From: Candidatus Brocadia sp.
Lineage (GTDB): Bacteria; Planctomycetota; Brocadiia; Brocadiales; Brocadiaceae
Assembly: GCA_030837935.1 (NCBI GenBank)
Contig: JAUQXU010000158.1
Coordinates: 1-16,765, forward strand
Direction of reading: 5' to 3'
Length of the DNA stretch: 16,765 bases
Each line of letters begins with the position of its first letter. Positions within the stretch are counted from its first letter, which is position 1. Under the pieces are notes generated by a model. It saw only the letters and a list, made by a program, of their open reading frames with translations. It was not told the DNA's origin and did no database searches. The position numbers and the translations under genes were made by a program. Positions 1-6,779 of this stretch are shown here, piece after piece.

Positions 1-492
1 ATCAAAATTAAACCAAAAGACGAACTCATTAAAGAAAATATAGAAGGAGAAGAAGTTAAGGTTGAAACCAATATTACCATTGATAGAGTTATTATCCGGG
101 CCATTTCAAAGATTGCCTTTAATTATTTGTCATATGTTGTAGGCAAAGACTTCGCACTTCATAGCAAGTTTAACGACGTAAGGCGGTTCGTGCGATACGA
201 TGAGGGCGATAGCCGCGCCTTCTTCACTGTCACCACTTCTCCCGTGCTTTATGAAGATCAAAAATTGAGGAAATATGGTATAAAAACAACTGACGGTCAT
301 CTGATCCTATTAGAATGGAAAGGCTCGGATATTCTTTGCAAGGTTAGCCTTTTCAATGTTAATACTTACCTTGTTAGGCTTGTTGCGAAATTCAGAGGTA
401 TTTGGAGACCAATAAAATCCGGCCATCATTTTGCAGTAAGGAATATGAAGGTGAGTAAATTAACCCCTATCAGCAAGAAAATAATGATTTAG
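1..492 (+). CDS. Truncated protein, possible C-terminal part of an HNH-type nuclease-family protein
   Basis: The reading frame is open from the first base of the window to a TAG at 490-492, so the visible 163 residues are the C-terminal part of a longer protein. A TTG at 127 could serve as a start, but the open frame continues upstream of it with plausible coding (charged residues, then IRAISKIAFNYLSYV), so I treat the gene as partial. The stretch from about residue 36 (AISKIAFNYL, then FNDVRRFVRY) resembles, from memory, the region following the catalytic part of some HNH endonuclease-like hypothetical proteins; the HNH motif itself would lie upstream and is not seen. No membrane segments. 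The stop is followed five bases later by an attC-like palindrome, so this may be the gene of an integron cassette. Function is tentative. Confidence 0.55.
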   Translation: MKIKPKDELIKENIEGEEVKVETNITIDRVIIRAISKIAFNYLSYVVGKDFALHSKFNDVRRFVRYDEGDSRAFFTVTTSPVLYEDQKLRKYGIKTTDGHLILLEWKGSDILCKVSLFNVNTYLVRLVAKFRGIWRPIKSGHHFAVRNMKVSKLTPISKKIMI

Positions 493-496
493 AAAA

Positions 497-589
497 GCAT
501 AACACCGCCTTCAACCAGACTAGGGATAAGCCCATCACGTTTATCATTCCGGCGTCTGTGGCTCGCGCTGGTTGAGGCCATTGTTATAC
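497..589 (+). other. Candidate integron attC recombination site
   Basis: This is a 93-bp imperfect palindrome right after the stop of the upstream gene. The outer boxes are GCATAAC (497-503, R''-like) and GTTATAC (583-589, R'-like), complementary at 6 of 7 positions. The inner arms are GCC-T-TCAACCAG (507-518) and CTGGTTGAGGC (568-578). They pair over 11 bp with one unpaired T (510), the extrahelical base characteristic of attC arms. Short unpaired spacers (504-506, 579-582) separate inner and outer boxes, and the centre is a long variable loop. Known attC sites are about 57-141 bp, lie downstream of cassette genes, and share exactly this R''-L''-loop-L'-R' layout. The boxes deviate by one base each from RYYYAAC/GTTRRRY, and no integrase is in the window, so this stays a candidate. 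Confidence 0.5.
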
Positions 590-644
590 TGGAAATATAT
601 ACTAATTTCAAAAACTTCTAATGCATACTTGAAGCGATGGGGGT

Positions 645-782
645 CAGGTCTTTACAGGCTGTCCGAGAATTGTTTTGCAGATCAAAAGCCATGCTATATA
701 TTGATCGATAATTACAATTTAGTCAATATGTAGTATACGTTAAAGATTGTAATTGCATTCTCGGACAGCCTGTTTAATCTTG
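645..782 (+). repeat. Left terminal repeat of the RAYT element, split by a small insertion
   Basis: CAGGTCTTTA (645-654) and TTTAATCTTG (773-782) flank the miniature element. If the miniature element and one TTTA copy are removed, they join into CAGGTCTTTAATCTTG. This matches perfectly, in inverted orientation, the sequence at 1304-1319 on the other side of the RAYT pseudogene. The preceding GGGGGT (639-644) fits the GGGGTCAGGTCTT-type sequence often found beside such genes. It is best read as a REP-like end of the RAYT element. Confidence 0.7.
655..772. mobile_element. 118-bp MITE-like element with perfect 16-bp terminal inverted repeats
   Basis: CAGGCTGTCCGAGAAT (655-670) is the exact reverse complement of ATTCTCGGACAGCCTG (757-772). 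Both ends are bordered by TTTA (651-654 and 773-776), a probable 4-bp target duplication. A second, internal inverted repeat ATTACAAT/ATTGTAAT lies at 711-718 and 746-753. The interior is AT-rich and too short to code, so the element would need a transposase supplied by a full-length relative. The GGCTGTCC-type end resembles IS4/IS5-class inverted repeats, but the family cannot be fixed without the autonomous partner. It sits inside the left terminal repeat of the RAYT element and so inserted after it. Confidence 0.75.
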
Positions 783-815
783 ATATAAGATTGTGCGTGT
801 GATAAATTCTGCTGC

Positions 816-1296
816 ATGGCAAGACCATTAAGGATAGAATTAACGGAACGCTTTATCACGTCACATCAAGAGGCAACGCATGGGCACCCATTTTTATTGA
901 TGATGCAAATCGTGTCCTGTTTCTTGATATATTAAAGAAGACCTGCGACCGCTTTAACTGGCTCTGTCATGCATATTGTCTCATGGATAATCATTACCAC
1001 CTGGTAATAGAAACGCCAGACGGAAACCTTTCAAAAGGGATTTTGTAAAGAAATTGATCAAGTATATAAAAGGGCAAGAAGAGATAGAAGAAATTCCAAG
1101 ACACCAGAGATTCGTTGGAAGACCTTGTCTGGGAACATTATTCAATAAGAAGACAGGAACTAAGAGACGAGAAAGAAACGTAAAAATAGCAGTATCGGTT
1201 GAAAAGTATAGGTATAGCAAGCGGGAAGTGGCTGATTATCTTGGGCTGCATTATTCAACCATAAGCAGACTGTTAAAAAAGAATCCGCTTTTATAA
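816..1296 (+). pseudogene. Decayed REP-associated tyrosine transposase (RAYT, Y1/TnpA family)
   Basis: ATG at 816 begins MARPLRIE, the usual RAYT N-terminus. One base is missing at 840-841, and reading continues in another frame from 842 (NGTLYHVTSRGN, then LCHAYCLMDNHYHLVIE) to a TAA at 1046-1048. The metal-binding HUH motif (NHYHLV) is present in this piece. After about 1040 the sequence jumps, in a third frame, to the C-terminal part (IPRHQRFVGRPCLGTLF, then a helix-turn-helix REVADYLGLHYSTISRLL) ending at 1296. The middle of the protein is missing, including the FNRR...GHLFQGRYKA region with the catalytic tyrosine. These enzymes normally cut and join single-stranded REP DNA; this copy cannot be active. 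It is flanked by inverted 16-bp repeats. Confidence 0.85.
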
Positions 1297-1303
1297 TAAA
1301 TAG

Positions 1304-1319
1304 CAAGATTAAAGACCTG
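1304..1319 (-). repeat. Right terminal repeat of the RAYT element
   Basis: CAAGATTAAAGACCTG is the exact reverse complement of the restored left repeat (645-654 joined to 777-782 through TTTA). It lies 7 bp after the stop of the RAYT pseudogene and marks the right border of the element. The following 79 bases up to the next gene show no ORF and no clear terminator. Confidence 0.7.
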
Positions 1320-1398
1320 GCTCCTTTGCCGCGTACAAAACACAAAAAAACCCTCTTCTCAACGAACTAGATCTCACATTGATACGGGGTAAATTTGC

Positions 1399-2523
1399 TT
1401 ATGTCTCAATCATTTCGACATTTGTCCGTGGGACAGTGGCTGTGGAACCATCGGGAAATTCAACATCGAGGACGCGGACTGTAGCCTCGGTTTCTATGGT
1501 TTTTGGGGAAAAGGGGAGCGCCTTGATCTTGCCAATCCTTCCGAAATAGGGTACCCGGATGACTCTCACAGAGTCTCCAACTTCCATGCCTCTATCGACA
1601 GGCTTTTCCATCTCTTCTCCGGAGGCCTTTCCCGGATAGGGTATAATAATTTCCGGTCTCACGACACCCGCGCGAATCTGGGTAGCGCCATTCATGGAAG
1701 TTTTGGCGCCTGAGCGGGATTTTAAAAGTTCGAACGTCCTTTGCGCCATGTGTATCTGGCCAAAACCTTCTGTGATAATGAGGGTGATACCGATTTCTTC
1801 TGAGCCCGTGATGGCGACTCCCAGGTCGTATCCGAGGAGTTTTCTGAGGTCTTCATCATTGAACCCACCGACAATGATACCCTTGACACCAACCTTCTTT
1901 GCCTTGTCTATAACATCGTGCTGGATAAATGCACCCCCCACAATAATCTTGTCCTTATGGATTGGTTGGATGCGCTCCGCTGTAAGTATGTCACCAGGTT
2001 TGTCCACGGCAATAGCAAGTTCACCCACGGTTTCGCCCCCCACGCCAAAGATGCCCTGAATAAAGGTGGCCGTCGTCTCCATAACTACACCCTCTTTTTC
2101 TGTGACTTCTATGACGGCGCCGTCTATATAAGCAAACACCTGAATTGGCCTGGGGGATTCACGCAAAAGGACTTGCCCCGTCACATTCGATATGGTTTCA
2201 ATCGTGCCGGTAATAGGCGAGAGCAATACGGTCTTTAACATCTTAACCCATGGCTTGGTTTCGGCAATGATTTCATCCTTCTGAACAAGGTCGCCTTCCT
2301 TTTTCAGCATGTATTCCCTGAGATCCTTGGGCTGAATACCTAACCGATTCACGGCATTGATGGCGTGTACCTTGCCGGGCAAATGGGTTTTGGCCACAAT
2401 GTCCTCTGCCTTTAGGGCATCGCCCTTTTTGACGACAACATCGCCCAATAAAGGCAGGACACGATGGCTCGCGACCTTTGTCCGCTCGAATATACGTAAA
2501 CCTGGGGTGTATGCGTGGGTCAT
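1399..2523 (-). CDS. Conserved protein with barrel-sandwich-like segments and a KOW-like C-terminus
   Basis: A 374-aa soluble protein without signal peptide or membrane segments. Residues about 24-52 (GDVVVKKGDALKAEDIVAKT) and 98-122 (LLSPITGTIETI) have the glycine-turn pattern of biotinyl/lipoyl-type barrel-sandwich folds, as in RnfC/NqrA-like and HlyD-like proteins. The usual modified lysine motif is absent. Residues about 192-256 form an alternating beta/alpha stretch (KIIVGGAFI, KGIIVGGFN, TLIITEGFG). Residues 316-333 (GDSVRVIRVPYFGRIGKI) read as a KOW-type RNA- or protein-binding barrel. The neighbour upstream on the same strand is the MutL/GlmL ATPase, separated by 252 bp, so a shared job is plausible but not shown. 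No strong Shine-Dalgarno precedes the ATG at 2523. Biochemical function unknown. Confidence 0.75.
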   Translation of the reverse strand: MTHAYTPGLRIFERTKVASHRVLPLLGDVVVKKGDALKAEDIVAKTHLPGKVHAINAVNRLGIQPKDLREYMLKKEGDLVQKDEIIAETKPWVKMLKTVLLSPITGTIETISNVTGQVLLRESPRPIQVFAYIDGAVIEVTEKEGVVMETTATFIQGIFGVGGETVGELAIAVDKPGDILTAERIQPIHKDKIIVGGAFIQHDVIDKAKKVGVKGIIVGGFNDEDLRKLLGYDLGVAITGSEEIGITLIITEGFGQIHMAQRTFELLKSRSGAKTSMNGATQIRAGVVRPEIIIPYPGKASGEEMEKPVDRGMEVGDSVRVIRVPYFGRIGKIKALPFSPKTIETEATVRVLDVEFPDGSTATVPRTNVEMIET

Positions 2524-2775
2524 AGGGATAATTAAAATTTTTTATAAGGGATTTATTTTCGCATCAGTATTACAATCTCATCGAAGTCTCAAATTTTTGT
2601 GGCCTTCAGCTACCGGGCATCAGCTTTCAGAATTTGTCAATTGCTCATGGCCAGTGGCCTGCGGCTAGTATCTTGCAAAAAATATTTTGACGGGGAAATA
2701 TCCACCCCCCCTACCCCCCGCCAGCGGGGGACAACGCCCGCGCTGCACGTTTCGACTCGTTCGGATTAGGATTTC
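2524..2775. other. 252-bp intergenic region with palindromes
   Basis: No coding frame is convincing here. It contains CCCCCGC-CA-GCGGGGG (2715-2730), a GC-rich hairpin inside a C/G-tract that extends from about 2704. A second hairpin, GATTAGG/CCTAATC (2764-2770, 2775-2781), straddles the stop codon of the MutL-like gene. Neither hairpin is followed by a T-run in the minus direction, so neither is a typical intrinsic terminator. The stretch 2607-2665 (TTCAGCTACCGGGCATCAGCTTTCAG and on) resembles short AGCTGA-type dispersed intergenic repeats. I see no consensus promoter for the 374-aa gene. Confidence 0.5.
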
Positions 2776-4563
2776 CTAATCTGGATACGCGTCGATGGCC
2801 TTTGCCCATCGTTGAAGCTGTTCCACCCTTGATACCTTATCCTTTGCCAATGTTATGGGTCTCCCGCGGGTATCAATGACGATACCCACAACTCCACCAA
2901 AAACCTTTTTTATAACTGGTTTTCCCCTGCCTGCGCCGACATCAAAATTCTTTGCGGGGACAATCTCGATTTCTGCTGATTGATCGATCCCCAATGGAAA
3001 AACACGCAAGCCACCATAGGGAAGGGATTCCTCTATCTTTTTCCCATCAGGCATCGTAATCTTGCATGAAATACATTTTTCTTTAAATTTTCCAATACTC
3101 CCTTTCACAAGAGAAACACACGTGCCCAGATGGATCAGGCAATCTTTTACAAATACCTCCGTGGCAGCCTGTTCGTTTACCGTCGAAAGGACACCCAGAT
3201 GCGGCATCATGAAAATACTATCGACGGCGAGTCTCGTGATACCCTCGGGTTGGAAAGCGTCAATCATCATAACTAATGCCTGAGATCTGCGCGGTGCATG
3301 GGAGAGCACCCCTCCACTACCCACGAGGAGGTCTAGTTTTAGCATATCGACGAGTGTCTCACCGGTAACTTCCTGTTTAAATGCCTCGGAGATGTCACGT
3401 TCCCGCTGCACACCCTTAAGTCCTACGGCCAGTGATTTGTGCTGTTCGAAAGACAGCCGCAGGGCCTCGCGCGATATGGCCTGTTCAATCTTTAACTCTT
3501 CCAATGTCTGAGGTATTGTCGTGGGACGGATCATCTTGTTCTTAATCCTGTTCCGGAGGTCGGATTCCTCAATATCAAATGGCACCCACCTCAGGATATT
3601 CTCAAGCCCTGCCTCGGCAAGTACATTGGAAATACTGTAACTCATCCCAAGATTGGCGCTCACGGTACGGTTAAATATTTCACCGTATACAGAAAAGACG
3701 TCAGTAGTGGCGCCGCCAATATCAACACCTACCACATTAATAGCATCTTTTCTGGCGATGGTCTGCATGATGAGTCCAACCGCGCCCGGAGTGGGCATGA
3801 TGGGCGCTCCGGTCCACGACATAAGCTTTTTGTAGCCCGGCGCCTGGGCCATAACGTGTTCGAGAAAGAGTTTCTGGATTTCCTGTCTCGCCGGGAAAAG
3901 ATTTTCCCGTTCAAGCGTGGGTCGGATATTTTCCGTAATAGTAAGGGAGGTTTTTTCGCTTAAAATCTCTTTAATTTTTTCACGGACATCTTTATTGCCG
4001 GCATAGATAACAGGGAGTTGAAAGGTCATGCCAAGACGGGGTCTTGGATTGGCAGCAGAGATATATTCGGCAAGCTCTACTACATGGGTAACCGTGCCGC
4101 CGTCTGTCCCGCCGGAGAGGAGTATCATATCAGGTCTCAGATGCCGGATACGGTCAATTTTCTCATGCGGAAGCCGCTGGTCATTGGAAGCGATGACGTC
4201 CATCACAATCGCGCCAGCCCCGAGCGCCGCACGCTGTGCGCTCTCAGCCGTCATGGTCTTTACAGCGCCTGCAACCATCATCTGCAGTCCGCCGCCCGCG
4301 CTGCTCGTGGAAACATAGATGTCTACCCCGACATTTCCGCGGGCTGGCGTAATAATCTTTTCTCCATCCAAAATCTTTCTTCCTGAGAGTTCTTCGACCT
4401 CAGCGAAAGCATTTAAAACGCCGCGTGTCACATCCTCGAAAGGGGCCTCCACGGTGGTGGGTGACTCGCCGCGGAATGTCTGCCGATATGCCCCGTCCTT
4501 TTTTTCGATCAGGATGGCTTTTGTGGTAGTACTGCCGCAGTCTGTCGCGATGATAACGTCCAA
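2776..4563 (-). CDS. MutL/GlmL-family ATPase, probable reactivator of a B12-dependent mutase
   Basis: A 595-aa cytoplasmic ASKHA-fold ATPase. Phosphate-1 motif DCGSTTTKAIL (8-18), loop SGGTDGG (150-156) and the second phosphate motif VDIGGATTDVF (280-290) are all intact. Overall content matches the GlmL/MutL family (TIGR01319 type), found beside glutamate mutase and related adenosylcobalamin aminomutases and thought to reactivate or chaperone them. The C-terminal part, to residue 595, is longer than in classical MutL. Translation appears to start at TTG (4563-4561): an in-frame stop lies just upstream, no ATG is available, and AGAGAGGGG precedes at a suitable distance. It begins one base after the TGA of the 124-aa gene, so the two are translationally coupled. 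No mutase gene is visible, so the client is unknown. Confidence 0.85.
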   Translation of the reverse strand: MDVIIATDCGSTTTKAILIEKKDGAYRQTFRGESPTTVEAPFEDVTRGVLNAFAEVEELSGRKILDGEKIITPARGNVGVDIYVSTSSAGGGLQMMVAGAVKTMTAESAQRAALGAGAIVMDVIASNDQRLPHEKIDRIRHLRPDMILLSGGTDGGTVTHVVELAEYISAANPRPRLGMTFQLPVIYAGNKDVREKIKEILSEKTSLTITENIRPTLERENLFPARQEIQKLFLEHVMAQAPGYKKLMSWTGAPIMPTPGAVGLIMQTIARKDAINVVGVDIGGATTDVFSVYGEIFNRTVSANLGMSYSISNVLAEAGLENILRWVPFDIEESDLRNRIKNKMIRPTTIPQTLEELKIEQAISREALRLSFEQHKSLAVGLKGVQRERDISEAFKQEVTGETLVDMLKLDLLVGSGGVLSHAPRRSQALVMMIDAFQPEGITRLAVDSIFMMPHLGVLSTVNEQAATEVFVKDCLIHLGTCVSLVKGSIGKFKEKCISCKITMPDGKKIEESLPYGGLRVFPLGIDQSAEIEIVPAKNFDVGAGRGKPVIKKVFGGVVGIVIDTRGRPITLAKDKVSRVEQLQRWAKAIDAYPD

Positions 4564-4564
4564 A

Positions 4565-4939
4565 TCATGCCCCTCTCTTTTCTAATTCCTCAATTATCCT
4601 TTTGATGCCTTCCCTCTTTTCAAGGATACCTTGAAACAGGTCGTACTCTGTCTGAGTAAAGAAATAGGTCAAAAACGGCCTGAAAAACACCATCATCTGG
4701 CTTCCAATATAATTGAGCGGTTGTGCGCATTCAAGAAACATTGAGGCAGGAATAGTAAGTTTCCTTTTGTTGATCACTGCTGTCAGTTTCAAAATGATGG
4801 CCAACTCCTGTTCGTTTAATGCCTTATTTTCACGAGACGGTCCGATACTAAATGCATGCTTAAACTCTCGCCGGACAGAGTGCCCATCTACTTTGGGAAC
4901 GTATGAGAAGATTTTTGAAAGAAAATTGTTTATTTGCAT
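4565..4939 (-). CDS. Conserved hypothetical protein, 124 aa, first gene of the MutL-like operon
   Basis: The protein has a basic N-terminal half (YVPKVDGHSVRREFKHAF) and a C-terminal half with two predicted helices: a hydrophobic one (IPASMFLECAQPLNYIG, SQMMVFFRPFLTYFF) and a charged one (GILEKREGIKRIIEELEKRG). The hydrophobic stretch is interrupted by Q and R, so membrane association rather than spanning is likelier. I recall similar small planctomycete proteins with a PL..I.SQ...FF.P pattern but know no function. The stop TGA (4567-4565) is one base from the TTG start of the ATPase, so the pair is an operon. The ATG at 4939 lies only about 11 bases beyond the -10 box, implying an almost leaderless mRNA, and no Shine-Dalgarno is seen. 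Confidence 0.75.
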   Translation of the reverse strand: MQINNFLSKIFSYVPKVDGHSVRREFKHAFSIGPSRENKALNEQELAIILKLTAVINKRKLTIPASMFLECAQPLNYIGSQMMVFFRPFLTYFFTQTEYDLFQGILEKREGIKRIIEELEKRGA

Positions 4940-4949
4940 AACGCCCGCA

Positions 4950-4979
4950 ATCTTATCAAAACGACTGCATTTTTGTCAA
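4950..4979 (-). promoter_or_regulatory. Sigma70-type promoter for the 124-aa/MutL-like operon
   Basis: On the minus strand, TTGACA (4979-4974) and TAAGAT (4955-4950) are separated by 18 bp, with a TG one base before the -10 (extended -10, TGATAAGAT). Transcription would start near 4943, about 4-5 bases before the ATG at 4939. Confidence 0.6.
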
Positions 4980-5020
4980 AATTAAAATACCCATACTGTC
5001 TCTGCAGACGCATATTTTAC

Positions 5021-5049
5021 TTGTAATTATACATCCATCTCCCTATAAT
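5021..5049 (+). promoter_or_regulatory. Sigma70-type promoter for threonine synthase
   Basis: TTGTAA (5021-5026), a 17-bp spacer, and a perfect TATAAT (5044-5049). The start would be near 5056, giving a leader of about 150 nt before the ATG at 5205. The leader contains a 7-bp inverted repeat GCAGATA/TATCTGC (5105-5111, 5159-5165) and two short overlapping frames (5062-5118 and 5115-5183). The divergent operon promoter lies only about 40 bp away. Confidence 0.6.
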
Positions 5050-5204
5050 TAAATTTTTAATATGCAGTCAGCTTATAGCCACCAAAGGTTGTCATCAATA
5101 CTCGGCAGATACCCATGACTTTCATTATAAGGGTAAATTGCAGGGCGCTGACGGTCGATATCTGCAAAAGATATTTACGGTAATTTTTAAAGGAGAAGCA
5201 TTTC

Positions 5205-6542
5205 ATGCCATATAGGGCATGGTTTCAGTGTATATCGGGATGCGGTGAAAAATACGAGCTGAACGAGGTCGTCTACCAGTGTAAAAAGTGCGGAGACTTG
5301 CTGGAGGTCAAACACGATGTAGACAAACTCCGCAAGCACTCCCCAGAACATTGGAAGAGGTTGTTTGACGAACGGTACAGACGTTCGAAATGGCCTTATG
5401 GAAGTTCTGTTTGGGGCAAGAAAGAATGGGTTTGTCCCACGGTCGACAGCGAGAACGTAGTTTCCCTGTATGAAGGCGGCAGCAACCTCTTCTGGGCAGA
5501 ACGGCTCGGGAAAGAAATTGGCATTGAAGACCTGTGGATCAAACAGTGCGGGAATGCCCATACCGGTTCTTTTAAAGACCTGGGGATGACTGTGCTTGTT
5601 TCCATGGTCAAGCAGATGATTACTGAGGGAAAAAATATCCCTGCAGTCGCCTGCGCTTCAACAGGAGATACATCTGCTGCCCTGGCATCATATTGTGCCG
5701 CTGCGGGTATTCTTGCGATTGTATTTCTGCCAAAGAACAAGGTGTCCCATGCACAACTTATCCAGCCCATTGCAAACGGGGCACTTACTCTATCGCTTGA
5801 TACAGATTTTGACGGTTGTATGAAGCTGGTAAGAGAAATATGTAGTAAAAATAATATCTACTTAGCAAATTCTATGAATTCCCTCCGTATTGAGGGACAA
5901 AAGACGGTAAGCATTGAAATGGTCCAGCAGTTTGACTGGGAAGTGCCTGATGTTGTAATTGTACCTGGAGGAAATTTGGGTAATACCGCCGCACTGGGAA
6001 AGGGCTTTCTCATGATGAAGGAATTGGGTCTTATAGAAAAGCAGCCGCGCATCGTATGTGCACAGGCAGCCAAGGCCAATCCCCTGTATCTCAGCTATTT
6101 AACTGATTTTAAAGAATTTAAACCCGTAAAGGCACAAAAGACCCTTGCCAATGCTATTCAAATAGGCGACCCAGTGAGTTACAAAAAGGCGATCAACGTT
6201 TTAAAAACCTTTCATGGCATTGTAGAACAGGCAACAGAAGATGAATTGGCTAATGCCTCTGCGCAAGCGGACAGAACGGGTCTGTTTAGTTGCCCGCACA
6301 CAGGGGTTGCACTTGCAGTGTTAATAAAATTACTAAAAAGGAAGATGATAAGGCCGGAGGAAAAGGTTGTCGTTATTTCCACCGCTCACGGTTTGAAATT
6401 TCCTGAATTCAAGATAGCCTATCACGAAAATAAGCTGGAAGAGGTAACCTCGCGCTTTGCCAACCTGCCAGTAGAAGTCCCACCTCAATACGATGCGGTT
6501 CGGACGGCTATTTACCGAAAACTCGAAAAAATAACTGCATAA
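5205..6542 (+). CDS. thrC: Threonine synthase
   Basis: PLP enzyme converting O-phosphohomoserine to threonine, the last step of threonine synthesis. The 445-aa protein opens with a zinc-ribbon-like Cys set, C9, C13, C26 and C29 (CISGC, YQCKKC), as in many prokaryotic threonine synthases of this class. The PLP-binding lysine is K124 in HTGSFKDLGM, followed by CASTGDTSAALASY, and the glycine-rich phosphate loop VPGGNLGNTAALGKG lies near residues 253-267. AGGAG at 5191-5195, nine bases before the ATG, fixes the start. It stands alone behind its own promoter. Related PLP fold-type II enzymes (cysteine or cystathionine synthases) are less likely, given the zinc ribbon and the SFKD context. Confidence 0.93.
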   Translation: MPYRAWFQCISGCGEKYELNEVVYQCKKCGDLLEVKHDVDKLRKHSPEHWKRLFDERYRRSKWPYGSSVWGKKEWVCPTVDSENVVSLYEGGSNLFWAERLGKEIGIEDLWIKQCGNAHTGSFKDLGMTVLVSMVKQMITEGKNIPAVACASTGDTSAALASYCAAAGILAIVFLPKNKVSHAQLIQPIANGALTLSLDTDFDGCMKLVREICSKNNIYLANSMNSLRIEGQKTVSIEMVQQFDWEVPDVVIVPGGNLGNTAALGKGFLMMKELGLIEKQPRIVCAQAAKANPLYLSYLTDFKEFKPVKAQKTLANAIQIGDPVSYKKAINVLKTFHGIVEQATEDELANASAQADRTGLFSCPHTGVALAVLIKLLKRKMIRPEEKVVVISTAHGLKFPEFKIAYHENKLEEVTSRFANLPVEVPPQYDAVRTAIYRKLEKITA

Positions 6543-6652
6543 AAACCTCATAGCCACTGCAATGGCCGGCACCGCATTTCCACTCTCCCGGATACAGAAC
6601 ATTTGCATAATTGTTTCATGAAATTCCCCGATAATTACATCGATTAAATTCC

Positions 6653-6680
6653 TTGACAAAAAACAGGCTATACTTATAAT
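6653..6680 (+). promoter_or_regulatory. Consensus sigma70-type promoter for htpX
   Basis: A perfect TTGACA (6653-6658) and perfect TATAAT (6675-6680) are separated by 16 bp. The start would be near 6687, leaving a leader of about 93 nt before the ATG at 6780. No heat-shock CIRCE inverted repeat is visible nearby. Confidence 0.7.
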
Positions 6681-6779
6681 AACTTTGGAAGTACGGTAGC
6701 CTGTTAAAGAAATAGATGTTTATAAATACAGAATTTATCTTGGAAGTTTTTTTTCATTCAGATAGAGGAAAAGCTGTTT

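Noticed and set aside
655..772. Reading the TIR pair as a transcription terminator or small RNA hairpin
   Set aside because: The arms are 86 bases apart, perfectly matched, bordered by a TTTA duplication and interrupt another repeat, which fits transposition better.
981..1220. Minus-strand open frame of 79 codons
   Set aside because: It lies opposite the RAYT pseudogene, whose plus-strand pieces match a known family; the minus frame shows no family resemblance.
4018..4386. Long plus-strand frames opposite the MutL-like gene (up to 122 codons)
   Set aside because: They mirror a well-supported ATPase with intact nucleotide-binding motifs and have no recognisable motif.
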